Positions 1 through 9,597 of a stretch of 34,457 bases of DNA are shown here, piece after piece (the stretch's first letter is position 1; the number at the start of each line of letters is the position of its first letter). The stretch comes from an uncultured Gemmatimonadota bacterium (GTDB taxonomy: Bacteria > Gemmatimonadota > Gemmatimonadetes > Gemmatimonadales > Gemmatimonadaceae): the NCBI GenBank assembly GCA_937867645.1, contig CALMKE010000174.1, positions 1 to 34,457 on the forward strand. Direction: 5' to 3'. The notes under the pieces were generated by a model. The model was given only the letters and a program-made list of their open reading frames with translations, made no database searches and was not told where the DNA came from. The translations under genes were made by a program, and so were the position numbers.

Positions 1-728
<728 letters not shown>

Positions 729-735
729 TTATGTG

Positions 736-780
736 AGAGCTATTGGCTGTTGGCTATTGGCTGTTGGCGACTGCAACAGC
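736..780. repeat. Heptamer array TTGGCTR upstream of mdh, with short hairpin
   Basis: Four 7-nt units at 743-770 read TTGGCTG, TTGGCTA, TTGGCTG, TTGGCGA on the plus strand. On the mdh sense strand they read as CCAAYAG-type units. The right end can form a 7-bp hairpin (760-766 with 774-780, loop of 7). The array occupies the 5' leader of mdh where a ribosome binding site would be expected. A related array with the same unit lies upstream of the sigma factor gene at 27224-27258. Confidence 0.8.
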
Positions 781-820
781 GACCGCGGCTGAGTGCCGCA
801 CGTGCAACTTAATCGGTCCG

Positions 821-1792
821 CTAGCCGCCGACCTGTGAGAGGGCCTGCAAGCCGCCGACCTGCATCTGCAGGAGCGCGTGCTCTTTGGGCTTCTCCTCCA
901 GCGCGCGGACGAACAGCGGCTCCAGTGGCTTTCCTGCCCGCAGCGCATCCCGCAGGTTCACCTCGGCGTCCCCGAACAGGCAGGTGCGCAGCCGGCCGTC
1001 CGCGGTGAGCCGCACGCGGTTGCACGACGCGCAGTAGGTGTGCGTCATCGGCGTGATCACGCCCACCGTTCCCGGCGCGCCCGAATAGCGATGGTACACC
1101 GCGGGCCCGTTGCCGCGCGCTGGACCGGCGCAGGGCGTGAGCGCGCCCAGCGCGGACAGGCGATCCAGGATCTCTTCGCTCGGCACGACGTGCTCCCAGG
1201 TCGCGCCGCGCATGTCACCCACCGGCATGAGCTCGATGAAGCGCACGTGCCACGCGTGCTCCAGGGTCAGCCGCGCTAGATCCACCACTTCGTCGTCATT
1301 GATCCCGCGCATCACGACGACGTTCACCTTGATGGGCGATAGCCCCGCGTGCTCGGCAGCCAACAACGCGTCCACCGGCGGAGTGGTAACAGTCCGGCGC
1401 GCGATGTCGCGCACGCGGCCAGGACGCAGGCTATCAACGCTGATGTTGACCCGGTCGAGGCCGGCGGCTTTCAGCCGCGGCGCATGCTCGGGAAAGCGCG
1501 AGCCGTTGGTGGAGAGCGCGATGTCTTCGATTCCGGGAATCGCCCGCAGCAGCGCGACGAGCTTCTCCAGCTCGGGGCGGATCGTCGGCTCGCCGCCCGT
1601 GAGCCGGACGCGCCGCAGGCCGAGCGGCGCAAGCTGCGTCACGACTTCCGCGATCTCCTCGTAAGAGAGGATCTCGCTGCGCGGGAGCCACTGCAGCCCT
1701 TCCTCCGGCATGCAGTACAGACAGCGGAAGTTGCACCTGTCGGTCACCGATATCCGGAGATATTCGATGCTCCGGCCGAAGGCGTCCTTCAC
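821..1792 (-). CDS. moaA: GTP 3',8-cyclase MoaA
   Basis: Radical-SAM enzyme that starts molybdenum-cofactor synthesis by rearranging GTP to 3',8-cyclo-GTP. The product has 323 residues, normal for the family. The N-terminal radical-SAM cluster motif CxxxCxxC is at residues 20-27 (RCNFRCLYC). LTGGEP follows near residue 70. The C-terminal second 4Fe-4S site is visible as CASCNRVRLTADGRLRTC, and the chain ends in the conserved Gly-Gly. I chose the GTG at 1792, which overlaps the moaE stop (GTGA), because the family homology starts right there. An upstream in-frame start at 1858 would only add arginine-rich sequence that overlaps moaE. It is the last moa gene in the HU-moaD-moaE-moaA run. Confidence 0.96.
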   Translation of the reverse strand: MKDAFGRSIEYLRISVTDRCNFRCLYCMPEEGLQWLPRSEILSYEEIAEVVTQLAPLGLRRVRLTGGEPTIRPELEKLVALLRAIPGIEDIALSTNGSRFPEHAPRLKAAGLDRVNISVDSLRPGRVRDIARRTVTTPPVDALLAAEHAGLSPIKVNVVVMRGINDDEVVDLARLTLEHAWHVRFIELMPVGDMRGATWEHVVPSEEILDRLSALGALTPCAGPARGNGPAVYHRYSGAPGTVGVITPMTHTYCASCNRVRLTADGRLRTCLFGDAEVNLRDALRAGKPLEPLFVRALEEKPKEHALLQMQVGGLQALSQVGG

Positions 1793-2253
1793 CCGACAAC
1801 CTCCGCGACGGGCGCGGATTGCTCGACCGCCTGCGCGCCGCGCGTGGGATCCACCCATTCGCGCGTGCCATCGGCGTAGTGCTCGAGCTTCCAGATCGGC
1901 ACGGTCTTCTTGATCTCCTCGATCGCGGTACGGGTAGCGTCCATCGCGGCGTGCCTGTGCGGGTGGGCCGCGACGATCGCGACGCTCACTTCGCCCAGCC
2001 CGAGAAGCCCGAGCCGGTGCTCCATCACAATATGGCTGGTGCCGAAGCGCTCGCGCACGCTGGCGAGCGCCCCCTCCATCTCGCGGACGGCCATCGCCTC
2101 GTAGGCCTTGTATTCGATTCCGGTTACAGGCTTGCCGTCGTTGACGTTCCGCACCGTCCCGAGGAAAACCGAGACCGCTCCACAGCTCGGGTCGGTCACT
2201 TCGGTTATGAGCGCCGAAACGTCGATGGGGCGCGTCACCAGCGCCGCGCGCAT
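1789..2253 (-). CDS. moaE: Molybdopterin synthase catalytic subunit MoaE
   Basis: Large subunit of molybdopterin synthase, which adds the dithiolene sulfurs to cyclic pyranopterin monophosphate using thiocarboxylated MoaD. The 154-residue product shows the FLGTVRN start of the fold, MEHRLGLLGLGEVSV, the basic AAHPHRHAA segment, and the active-site segment AIEEIKKTVPIWKLEHY with its conserved lysines. It starts with ATG at 2253 directly after the moaD stop and ends overlapping the moaA GTG by 4 nt, so translation of the three genes is probably coupled. Confidence 0.96.
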   Translation of the reverse strand: MRAALVTRPIDVSALITEVTDPSCGAVSVFLGTVRNVNDGKPVTGIEYKAYEAMAVREMEGALASVRERFGTSHIVMEHRLGLLGLGEVSVAIVAAHPHRHAAMDATRTAIEEIKKTVPIWKLEHYADGTREWVDPTRGAQAVEQSAPVAEVVG

Positions 2254-2505
2254 CTAACCCCCTGCCACCGGCGGAATTAGCGCTACTTCGTCACCCTGGG
2301 CGAGAACGTCGCCGTAGCCGGCGTAGCGCTCGTTCAGGGCCACGAGCGGGCACGGAGGAATGGCGGCCGGTGACTTCGCGCGCACCGCTGCGACGGCGTC
2401 GCCTACGGTGGACCCTGCTTCCAGTAGTAGTGGCATTTCGCCAGACCCGAATGCATCGGCGTAGGAGGCGAACAGGAGCGCCTTCACCTCGATCCGGCCC
2501 GGCAC
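2254..2505 (-). CDS. moaD: Molybdopterin synthase sulfur-carrier subunit MoaD
   Basis: Small ubiquitin-like sulfur carrier of molybdopterin synthase. The 83-residue product ends in the diagnostic Gly-Gly (PPVAGG), whose terminal glycine becomes the thiocarboxylate donor. ALLFASYADAFG is the first beta-strand region and GDEVALIPP precedes the tail. The start used is a GTG at 2505, 7 nt after the HU stop. A second GTG six codons in (2487) would also give a normal MoaD N-terminus, so the exact start is uncertain. There is no space between moaD and moaE. Confidence 0.93.
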   Translation of the reverse strand: MPGRIEVKALLFASYADAFGSGEMPLLLEAGSTVGDAVAAVRAKSPAAIPPCPLVALNERYAGYGDVLAQGDEVALIPPVAGG

Positions 2506-2512
2506 GTGGGAG

Positions 2513-2839
2513 TTACTCGGGGAGCGCGTGCATCTCTGCGTCGGTCAGATTCGCGACCAGGGCGCGGAGCTCCTTGGAGGGCTTGAAAACCGGCACCGGG
2601 CGCGCGGAAACCTCTACGGGAGAACCAGTTCGGGGATTTCGCGCCATGCGCGTCTTGCGCTGGCGGATCTTGAAGGTGCCGAACCCGCGAACTTCTATGT
2701 TCTTCTGTTCCTTCAACGCGTCCTTGATCGCTTCCAGAAAAGCGTCGACGACTCGAGCACAGTCCTTCTTGGAGATCATCGGACCGGCCGTCTTCGCGAT
2801 CTCGGCGGTCACGTGCTCGACAAGGTCGGCCTTCGTCAT
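2513..2839 (-). CDS. HU/IHF-family DNA-binding protein
   Basis: Small basic nucleoid protein that binds and bends DNA as a dimer. The 108-residue product has the N-terminal helical dimerisation part (starting MTKADLVEHV), then EVRGFGTFKIRQRKTRMARNPRTG, the beta-arm with the conserved Arg-Asn-Pro tip that inserts into the minor groove, and FKPSKEL near the end. It is slightly longer than classical 90-residue HU because of a short acidic tail. A TTGACA-N17-TAGCTT promoter lies about 50 nt upstream. moaD follows only 7 nt after the stop, so the moa genes probably share this promoter. HU versus an IHF-like paralogue cannot be decided from sequence alone. Confidence 0.93.
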   Translation of the reverse strand: MTKADLVEHVTAEIAKTAGPMISKKDCARVVDAFLEAIKDALKEQKNIEVRGFGTFKIRQRKTRMARNPRTGSPVEVSARPVPVFKPSKELRALVANLTDAEMHALPE

Positions 2840-2857
2840 GTCCGGGCCTCAGTTAGA

Positions 2858-2878
2858 TACGGCGCGGAAAACGCCGTA
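2858..2878. other. Hairpin in the 5' leader of the HU gene
   Basis: A perfect 7-bp inverted repeat, TACGGCG and CGCCGTA (2858-2864 with 2872-2878), with a 7-nt A-rich loop. It lies between the predicted promoter and the HU start codon, so the mRNA leader would fold here. Reading toward HU there is no U-tract after the stem, so it does not look like a terminator. Confidence 0.5.
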
Positions 2879-2887
2879 AGTGCATCG

Positions 2888-2916
2888 AAGCTAGGACGTT
2901 AGTTGTTGTGTGTCAA
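2888..2916 (-). promoter_or_regulatory. Sigma-70-type promoter for HU-moaDEA
   Basis: On the minus strand a perfect -35 box TTGACA (2911-2916) is followed after exactly 17 nt by TAGCTT (2888-2893) as the -10 box. A transcript would start near 2881, about 40 nt before the HU ATG. It sits in the short gap after the carA stop, so HU-moa has its own promoter and is not only read through from carA. Confidence 0.75.
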
Positions 2917-2920
2917 GCGT

Positions 2921-4048
2921 TTAAAGGACTTTGCCCGCTCCCGACACGGCCGCTAGAAACTCCTGAAATAGTGGCCTCGCGTCATGGGGGCCGGGCGCGG
3001 CCTCCGGGTGGTACTGAACGGCGAAGACCGGTAGCTCGCGGTGGCGCATCCCCTCGATCGTGCCGTCGTTGAGGTTCAAATGGGTCACCTCGAGCTCGGG
3101 AGCCCCCGGAATCCCGGCCTCGCCGCCCTCGACCGCGAAGCCGTGGTTCTGCGAAGTGATGAGCACTCGCCCGGTGGACAGCTCGCGGACCGGGTGATTT
3201 CCACCGCGGTGGCCGTAGGGCATCTTGACCGTGGAGCCGCCGAAAGACAGCCCGATGAGTTGGTGCCCGAGGCAGATCCCGAACATCGGAATCCCCTGCG
3301 TGGCCAGGCGATTGATGGCGCTCGGGGCATAGGTGACAGCGGCCGGGTCCCCGGGCCCATTCGCCAGGAAGATTCCGTCGGGCTCCATGTCGAGGACTTC
3401 CTCAGGCGGCGTGTTGGCTGGGACCACGGTGACGCGACATCCATTCTCGTCGAACAGGCGCAGAATGTTGCGCTTGATCCCGAAATCGTAGGCAACAATG
3501 TGATGCGGCGCCTGCGGATTGCCCCACTTATAGATCTTCCTGGTGGAGACGACCGAAGCCAGGTCCTGCCCTTCCATCGAGGGGCACGCATCCAGGATCG
3601 CAAGTGTCTCCGCCGTCGGCTCGGTACCCTCCGCGACAATCCCGCGCATGACCCCAGCCGACCTCAAGTGGCGTGTGAGGCGCCGAGTGTCAACTTCTTC
3701 CAAAATGGGTATTTGCGCGTCCAGGAGCCATCCCCGGAGATCGCCGGTCGCGCGCCAGTTCGAGTACGTGCGGGACAGCTCGCGAACTACCACTCCCGAC
3801 ACCTGGGGGGCGGCCGATTCGGGGTCCTCGGTGTTGATGCCATAGTTGCCGATCTCGGGCGCGGTCATCACGACGATCTGCCCCTTGTACGAGGGGTCGG
3901 TGAAGACCTCCTGGTACCCGGTCATGTTGGTGGTGAAAACGACCTCGGCGGCCGCGCCTGACGGATGCCCATGCACGCGGCCGTGAAAAAGGGTTCCGTC
4001 CTCGAGGAGGAGGAACCCCGGATTGGAGGAGACCGACGGCACCGCCAA
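2921..4048 (-). CDS. carA: Carbamoyl-phosphate synthase small (glutaminase) subunit
   Basis: Hydrolyses glutamine and passes ammonia to CarB to make carbamoyl phosphate for pyrimidines and arginine. The 375-residue product has the N-terminal small-subunit domain ([17 protein letters not shown]) and a class-I glutamine amidotransferase domain. Cys259 is the nucleophile in FGICLGHQ, with His347 and Glu349 in VQYHPEA. The start is a TTG at 4048, one base after the secG stop; a GTG two codons on is the alternative, and no ATG is available before residue 42. carB is not in the window, so the two subunits are encoded apart here or carB lies elsewhere. Confidence 0.96.
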   Translation of the reverse strand: MAVPSVSSNPGFLLLEDGTLFHGRVHGHPSGAAAEVVFTTNMTGYQEVFTDPSYKGQIVVMTAPEIGNYGINTEDPESAAPQVSGVVVRELSRTYSNWRATGDLRGWLLDAQIPILEEVDTRRLTRHLRSAGVMRGIVAEGTEPTAETLAILDACPSMEGQDLASVVSTRKIYKWGNPQAPHHIVAYDFGIKRNILRLFDENGCRVTVVPANTPPEEVLDMEPDGIFLANGPGDPAAVTYAPSAINRLATQGIPMFGICLGHQLIGLSFGGSTVKMPYGHRGGNHPVRELSTGRVLITSQNHGFAVEGGEAGIPGAPELEVTHLNLNDGTIEGMRHRELPVFAVQYHPEAAPGPHDARPLFQEFLAAVSGAGKVL

Positions 4049-4049
4049 G

Positions 4050-4457
4050 CTAGGGCGTGCGCCCCGCCGGCGGCGTACCTGTTCCCTGCGGGGTAGTCGG
4101 CGCGGGGGTGGTCGGAGCCGGCTCCAACGGAACCGCCGGTGCGGCGCCGGTCGGCGCGGTGGGTGCCGCCTGCCGCGGGGATCCTGACAACGGCCGGTCC
4201 AGCACCGACTCAGGAGTGCGTGGGCGCGACGACATCAGCTGGAGAATGAACGCGATCGCGAGAAACGCTCCACCCAGCCACCAGCTCGCCTTGGTGAGCA
4301 CGTTGCCCGCCTGGCGCGTCCCGATGATGGAGTCGGCGGACGAACTCGCGCCTCCGAAGCTGGCGGCCATGCCGCCGCCCTTGCCGGCCTGCAGCAGCAC
4401 CACCCCGATCAGGAGCAGCGCGTCGATTATCAGAACGATCAGCAGAAATGTGTACAT
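4050..4457 (-). CDS. secG: Protein translocase subunit SecG with long proline-rich tail
   Basis: Auxiliary inner-membrane subunit of the SecYEG channel. Two transmembrane segments are visible, about residues 3-24 and 55-76. They are joined by the glycine- and serine-rich cytoplasmic loop [14 protein letters not shown] and [10 protein letters not shown], typical of SecG. The family core ends near residue 80. The remaining roughly 55 residues are a low-complexity Pro/Ala/Thr/Gly tail, making the protein nearly twice the size of a minimal SecG. The gene lies 81 nt after tpiA and is followed directly by carA, an order tpiA-secG often seen in bacteria. Confidence 0.93.
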   Translation of the reverse strand: MYTFLLIVLIIDALLLIGVVLLQAGKGGGMAASFGGASSSADSIIGTRQAGNVLTKASWWLGGAFLAIAFILQLMSSRPRTPESVLDRPLSGSPRQAAPTAPTGAAPAVPLEPAPTTPAPTTPQGTGTPPAGRTP

Positions 4458-4492
4458 CAGATCCGTGTGGGGATTGTTGGTGCGTCAATATC

Positions 4493-4534
4493 GCGGATAC
4501 GGCTGTCATATCCAAGTGCGCGAGCCGTATCCGC
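4493..4534. other. 12-bp perfect inverted repeat between tpiA and secG
   Basis: GCGGATACGGCT (4493-4504) and its exact complement (4523-4534) enclose an 18-nt loop. The stem starts 4 nt downstream of the tpiA stop codon on the coding strand. No U-tract follows, so it is not a standard intrinsic terminator. It could be an mRNA stabiliser or processing site for the glycolytic transcript, or a protein-binding palindrome near secG. Confidence 0.6.
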
Positions 4535-4538
4535 CGGC

Positions 4539-5333
4539 TCACTCGCCGGAAGCGAGCTCCTCGGCGGCGATCTCCGCGGTCAGGCGGGTGCGCACGATGG
4601 AGATCCAGCTGCCGGCATCGAGGCTCGCGCCGCCGACCAGCACGCCGTCCACGTCGGGCGCGGATAACAGCGCCGGTGCATTGCCGGCATTCACGCTGCC
4701 GCCATACAGCACCGGGATCGCGCGCGCGCGATCGCCCACGATGGCCTTCAGCTCTTCGCGAATCACGCCGTGCGTGGCGCTGGCATCGTCGGCCGTGGCG
4801 GTACGGCCCGTGCCGATCGCCCAGACCGGCTCGTACGCAACGAGCGGATTGAACGCGTCCATCTGCGCCAGCCTGGAGAAGCCCGCGCGAAGCTGCCGCA
4901 GCACTACTTCCTCCGTCTTCCCGGCCTCGCGCTCCTCGAGCTTCTCCCCGACGCACAGCATCGGCCGCAGGCCGGCGCGCTCGGCGGCCGCGCACTTTCT
5001 CGCGGTCTCTTCGTCGGTCTCGCCGAAGACGTGGCGCCGCTCCGAGTGTCCCACGAGAACCACGGTCGCGCCCGCGTCGCGCGCGATCTGCCCCGAGATC
5101 TCTCCGGTGAACGCGCCTTGATCCTCCCAGTGAATGTTCTGCGCGCCGACGAGGATGTCCGAGCGGCCGTCCACTTCGCGGTCCACGGTCTCGATGCAGG
5201 CGGCGGGCGGGAAGAAGATGATGGTCCGGTCGTAGTGCCGCGGATACTGGGTGAGAAACGTCTTCATGAACGCGCGAGCCTCGCTCGGCCCGTGGTTCAT
5301 CTTCCAGTTGGCGGCGAAGATCGGATGGTTCAC
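4539..5333 (-). CDS. tpiA: Triosephosphate isomerase
   Basis: Interconverts dihydroxyacetone phosphate and glyceraldehyde 3-phosphate in glycolysis and gluconeogenesis. The 264-residue TIM barrel shows FAANWKMN at the N-terminus (Asn9, Lys11), the electrophile His96 in VGHSERR, catalytic Glu168 in AYEPVWAIGTG and the phosphate-binding YGGSVN and VGGASL loops. The start codon is GTG at 5333 and overlaps the pgk TGA as GTGA, implying coupled translation with pgk. Confidence 0.97.
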   Translation of the reverse strand: MNHPIFAANWKMNHGPSEARAFMKTFLTQYPRHYDRTIIFFPPAACIETVDREVDGRSDILVGAQNIHWEDQGAFTGEISGQIARDAGATVVLVGHSERRHVFGETDEETARKCAAAERAGLRPMLCVGEKLEEREAGKTEEVVLRQLRAGFSRLAQMDAFNPLVAYEPVWAIGTGRTATADDASATHGVIREELKAIVGDRARAIPVLYGGSVNAGNAPALLSAPDVDGVLVGGASLDAGSWISIVRTRLTAEIAAEELASGE

Positions 5334-6529
5334 GCCGCGCGATCCTCCAGCGCTTCCACGCCGGGGAGCGGCTTCCCTTCCAGGAACTCAAGAGAAGCGC
5401 CGCCGCCGGTGGACACGTGGCTCATCCGCTCACTCAGTCCGGCGTCGGCGACCGCCGCGGCGGAGTCACCGCCCCCGACGATCGTGACCGCGCCCTTCGC
5501 GGTTGCGTCCGCCATCGCTTTCGCGATCGCCTCCGTGCCGCGCGCGAACGCCGGCGTCTCCGCTACTCCCATGGGGCCGTTCCAGATGACCGTCTTCGCG
5601 GAAGCGATGGCGCGAGAGTAGGACTCCGCGGTCTTCGGCCCGATGTCGAAGACGCCTTCGCCCGCCGGGATCGCCGCGCGCGCGACGGCGTGCGCGCGCT
5701 CCGGCTGGTCCATCGCCGGCGCGACGATCGCGTCGTGCGGGAGGATCAGCTTGGTGCCGGCGCGGTCGAGAATGTCCTTCGCCATGTCCACGCGATCTTC
5801 CTCCACGAGCGACTTCCCCGTTTCGAGCCCCATGGCGCGGAAGAACGTGCACGCCATCGCGCCGCCGACGAGCATCGCGTCCACTTTCGGGAGCATCTGC
5901 TCGATGACGTCTATTTTTCCGGAGATCTTCGCGCCTCCAAGGATCGCGACGAACGGGCGCTTGGGCGACGCCAGCGCCTTGCCGAGGTAATCCAGCTCCT
6001 TCTCCAGCAACAGGCCGGCTACGGCGGGCTTGAGATGCGCGGCGACGCCGGCGGTGGACGAGTGCGCGCGGTGCGCCGCGCCGAACGCGTCGTTCACGTA
6101 GTAGTCGCCCAGCTCGGCGAGCGCGCGCGACAGGCGCGGATCGTTCTGCTCCTCGCCGCCGAGGAAGCGCGTGTTCTCGAGCAGCAGGACCTCGCCGTCC
6201 TTCAGCGAGTGGCTTGCCTTGATGGCCTCGTCCGTATCGGTCGTCTCGACGAACTGAACCGGCTTGCCGAGCAGCTCCTCGAGCCGGATGGCCACCGGCT
6301 GCAGCGAGTACTTCGCGTCGGGCTTCCCTTTCGGGCGACCGAGATGCGAGAGCAGCACCACGCGCCCGCCGCGCTCGATGAGATAGCGGATCGTCGGCAG
6401 CGACGCCTGGATGCGCGAGTCGTCGGTGATCCGCGCCCCTTCGAGAGGAACGTTGAAATCGCAGCGCACGAGCGCCCGCTTGCCGCGAATCTGCGAATCG
6501 GGCAAGTCGCGTACGGTCTTCTTGTCCAT
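5330..6529 (-). CDS. pgk: Phosphoglycerate kinase
   Basis: Transfers phosphate between 1,3-bisphosphoglycerate and ADP to give ATP in glycolysis. The 399-residue product has the two-domain layout. In the N-terminal domain are RCDFNVPLEG, SHLGRPKG and the HRAHSS region that bind phosphoglycerate. In the C-terminal nucleotide domain are GGAKISGKID, WNGPMGVAE and the GGGDSAAAV loop. It starts with ATG 15 nt after the gap stop and overlaps tpiA by 4 nt, forming the common gap-pgk-tpiA operon. Confidence 0.97.
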   Translation of the reverse strand: MDKKTVRDLPDSQIRGKRALVRCDFNVPLEGARITDDSRIQASLPTIRYLIERGGRVVLLSHLGRPKGKPDAKYSLQPVAIRLEELLGKPVQFVETTDTDEAIKASHSLKDGEVLLLENTRFLGGEEQNDPRLSRALAELGDYYVNDAFGAAHRAHSSTAGVAAHLKPAVAGLLLEKELDYLGKALASPKRPFVAILGGAKISGKIDVIEQMLPKVDAMLVGGAMACTFFRAMGLETGKSLVEEDRVDMAKDILDRAGTKLILPHDAIVAPAMDQPERAHAVARAAIPAGEGVFDIGPKTAESYSRAIASAKTVIWNGPMGVAETPAFARGTEAIAKAMADATAKGAVTIVGGGDSAAAVADAGLSERMSHVSTGGGASLEFLEGKPLPGVEALEDRAA

Positions 6530-6544
6530 TCTTACCGCGGGGGC

Positions 6545-7591
<1,047 letters not shown>

Positions 7592-8413
7592 TCAGACCGC
7601 GTCGCTTGGAGCACGGGCGCGGCCGAACGTAACGTAACTAATTATTCGGGCGCCGTGGCCGTACAGGACGCGGGCACACGCGTTCAGCGTGGACGCGGTG
7701 GTGATGACGTCGTCCACGAGGACGAGGTGCGCGCCGGCCAGCTTCGGCTGCGACGCTGGTACGAGAGCGAACGCACCGGCGACGTTGGCGAGACGCTCCA
7801 CCGGGGTGAGCCGAGTCTGCGTCTGCGTTCCGCGGCGCCTGACGAGCACGTCGGTCCAGACCGGCGCCCGCCAGAGCCGTCCGATCTCCCGGGCCAGCAG
7901 CTCGCTCTGGTTGTAGCCGCGCTCGCGCTCCCGGTCGCGCGCGAGCGGCACGGGGATCAGCGCCGTTCGCTCGGCGAGCACGTCCGCGGGCCAGTCGGTC
8001 CGGGCCATTCTCGCCGCCATCGGGTGGGCGACCTTCTGCCACCCGCCATACTTGAGCGCGTGGACGATCGAGCCGCCCGCCCCTTCGGGCATCCAGCAGA
8101 CGGAGCGGCAGGCGCGCACGAACGGAGGGAGCAGCGCGCACCATGCGCACGAGCCGGCGGCGCGCGGATGGCCGCACCGGTCGCACCGCGGATGCGGCAG
8201 TAACGGGAGACGCGCCCAGCAGCGCGGGCACACGAGATCTCGCTCGGCCTCCCCGCTCCCGGTTAGCTGCTCGCACGCGACGCACGCTACCGGAAGCAGC
8301 AGCGCCGCTAGGTCGTCAAGTAACCGCCGCCCACATCGCCTGGCGATTCGGCTCGCGTCCGAACCAGCGCTGAAAAGAGAGCGCCGCCTGCTCGACGAGC
8401 ATCGCGAGTCCAT
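7592..8413 (-). CDS. comF: ComF-family phosphoribosyltransferase-like protein
   Basis: ComF proteins carry an N-terminal zinc-binding part and a C-terminal type-I phosphoribosyltransferase fold. They act in DNA uptake or related DNA metabolism, though the exact reaction is not established. Here paired cysteines are visible as CVAC, CPRC, CDRC and CAWC, then ALKYGG, IPVPLARDRERERGYNQ and the PRPP-binding loop LVLVDDVITTAST. The start is unresolved. The conserved region begins near 8330, but the nearest in-frame ATG is 8413, inside aroE (98-nt overlap). No ATG, GTG or TTG exists between them in this frame. The gene is the last of the radA-aroE run. Confidence 0.85.
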   Translation of the reverse strand: MDSRCSSSRRRSLFSAGSDASRIARRCGRRLLDDLAALLLPVACVACEQLTGSGEAERDLVCPRCWARLPLLPHPRCDRCGHPRAAGSCAWCALLPPFVRACRSVCWMPEGAGGSIVHALKYGGWQKVAHPMAARMARTDWPADVLAERTALIPVPLARDRERERGYNQSELLAREIGRLWRAPVWTDVLVRRRGTQTQTRLTPVERLANVAGAFALVPASQPKLAGAHLVLVDDVITTASTLNACARVLYGHGARIISYVTFGRARAPSDAV

Positions 8414-9128
8414 CGCCGGCCCGGAGTCCGCGTTCCCGGGCGGCGCGAACCCAGGGCGTGTCACCTTCCCGGTACACAAGGTCGATGACGGCCGCGCGCT
8501 CGGGGATCCGCTCGACCGCGACCGGGAATCCTTCGTCGAGCAGTCCAATCGGCGTGGCATTGACCACGATCGTGGCGCCTGCCAGCGCATCCTCCATCAC
8601 CGTCTCGACCCGGGCGACATCCGGAAAGCGCGCGCACAGCCGGCGCGCCCGCTCGGAATCGCGGTTGAACACGCGGGCGGTGGAGCCGGTCCAGTCGCCG
8701 ATCGCCGTGAGCACGGCGGACGCGGCTCCGCCCGCGCCGATCAGCGCGATGCGCTCGCACCCGGGCGGACAGCCGAGCACGCGGCGGGCCAGCGCATGGA
8801 ACCCTGCGACGTCGGTGTTGTCGCCCACCAGCTCTCCGTCCTCGACCCACCAGACGTTGACCGCGTCGGCAAGGCCGGCAGTCGACGTGAGACGGTCGCA
8901 GATGCGGGCGAGCGCTTCCTTGTGCGGGATCGTGGCGTTGCCGGCCGCGCCCTCGGCGACGAGCGCCGCCAGCTCTGGCTCGAGCCGCTGGGGCGCCACG
9001 TCGATCGCCTCGTAGCCGATGTCGAGTCCGGCAGCCGCGAGCGCGGCTCCGTGCAGGATAGGCGACAGGGAATGCGACACGGGATGGCCGAGCAGCACGA
9101 GCCGGCTCGGCCTGCGCGGATGAGTCAC
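8316..9128 (-). CDS. aroE: Shikimate dehydrogenase (NADP)
   Basis: Reduces 3-dehydroshikimate to shikimate in aromatic amino-acid synthesis. The 270-residue product shows the substrate motif GHPVSHSLSPILH, catalytic Lys70 in NATIPHKE, Asp106 in DNTDVAGF, the Rossmann loop GAGGAASAV and the NADP-type FNRDSERA. The C-terminal GLAMLVEQAALSFQRW is also typical. The start is a GTG at 9128, 4 nt after the phosphatase gene. Its 3' end overlaps the upstream part of the comF frame. Confidence 0.95.
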   Translation of the reverse strand: MTHPRRPSRLVLLGHPVSHSLSPILHGAALAAAGLDIGYEAIDVAPQRLEPELAALVAEGAAGNATIPHKEALARICDRLTSTAGLADAVNVWWVEDGELVGDNTDVAGFHALARRVLGCPPGCERIALIGAGGAASAVLTAIGDWTGSTARVFNRDSERARRLCARFPDVARVETVMEDALAGATIVVNATPIGLLDEGFPVAVERIPERAAVIDLVYREGDTPWVRAARERGLRAGDGLAMLVEQAALSFQRWFGREPNRQAMWAAVT

Positions 9129-9132
9129 CGTC

Positions 9133-9597
9133 TCACGGCGGCAGGCCGCGGGCCGCTATCCGCTCCACGGCGAGCGCGACGTGCCGCTCGATGTCATCGG
9201 CGGCCTCGCGGTACGCTTCGATGTTCTGCCCGAATGGGTCGGCCACCGGGTGCGAGCTCCGCCCACCGGATGCAAAGTCGTCGAGCAGGAAGGTCCGTCC
9301 CTCTCCGCCCAGCTCCTCCGCCATCGCGACGTGCTGCTCGGACAGACCGAGGATGAGGTCGCTCTCGCCGACCAGCTCGCGCGTGAGCTGCCGGGAGCGG
9401 TGCGGGGAGAGATCGAGTCCACGCTCGATGCCGACCAGGATGGCGCCGTCCGAAGCGCCAGCGCCGCCGAACGCGCCGGTGCCGGCGCTGGCGAACGTGA
9501 TGTCTTTCAGCCCTCGCGCTGCCGCGAGCTTGCGCGCCATCGCTTCGGCGAGCGGACTCCGGCACGTATTCCCGGTGCACACGAACAGAACCTTCAT
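9133..9597 (-). CDS. Low-molecular-weight phosphatase, YwlE (protein-arginine phosphatase) type
   Basis: The 154-residue product is an LMW-PTP fold protein. The phosphate loop C7-T-G-N-T-C-R13 gives the CX5R motif, and Asp120 in ADPFG is the general acid. Family knowledge: Bacillus YwlE has the same CTGNTCRS loop, and its Thr11 favours phosphoarginine over phosphotyrosine. The residue here is also Thr at position 11. Gene context agrees, since B. subtilis ywlE lies close to ywlC (tsaC), as here. I therefore prefer an arginine-phosphatase role, but a tyrosine phosphatase is not excluded, and no arginine kinase (mcsB) is visible in the window. The ATG at 9597 overlaps the tsaC stop (ATGA). Confidence 0.88.
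   Translation of the reverse strand: MKVLFVCTGNTCRSPLAEAMARKLAAARGLKDITFASAGTGAFGGAGASDGAILVGIERGLDLSPHRSRQLTRELVGESDLILGLSEQHVAMAEELGGEGRTFLLDDFASGGRSSHPVADPFGQNIEAYREAADDIERHVALAVERIAARGLPP

Noticed and set aside
2921-4048. A carAB operon.
   Set aside because: No carB-like sequence is found on either side; the neighbours are secG and HU.
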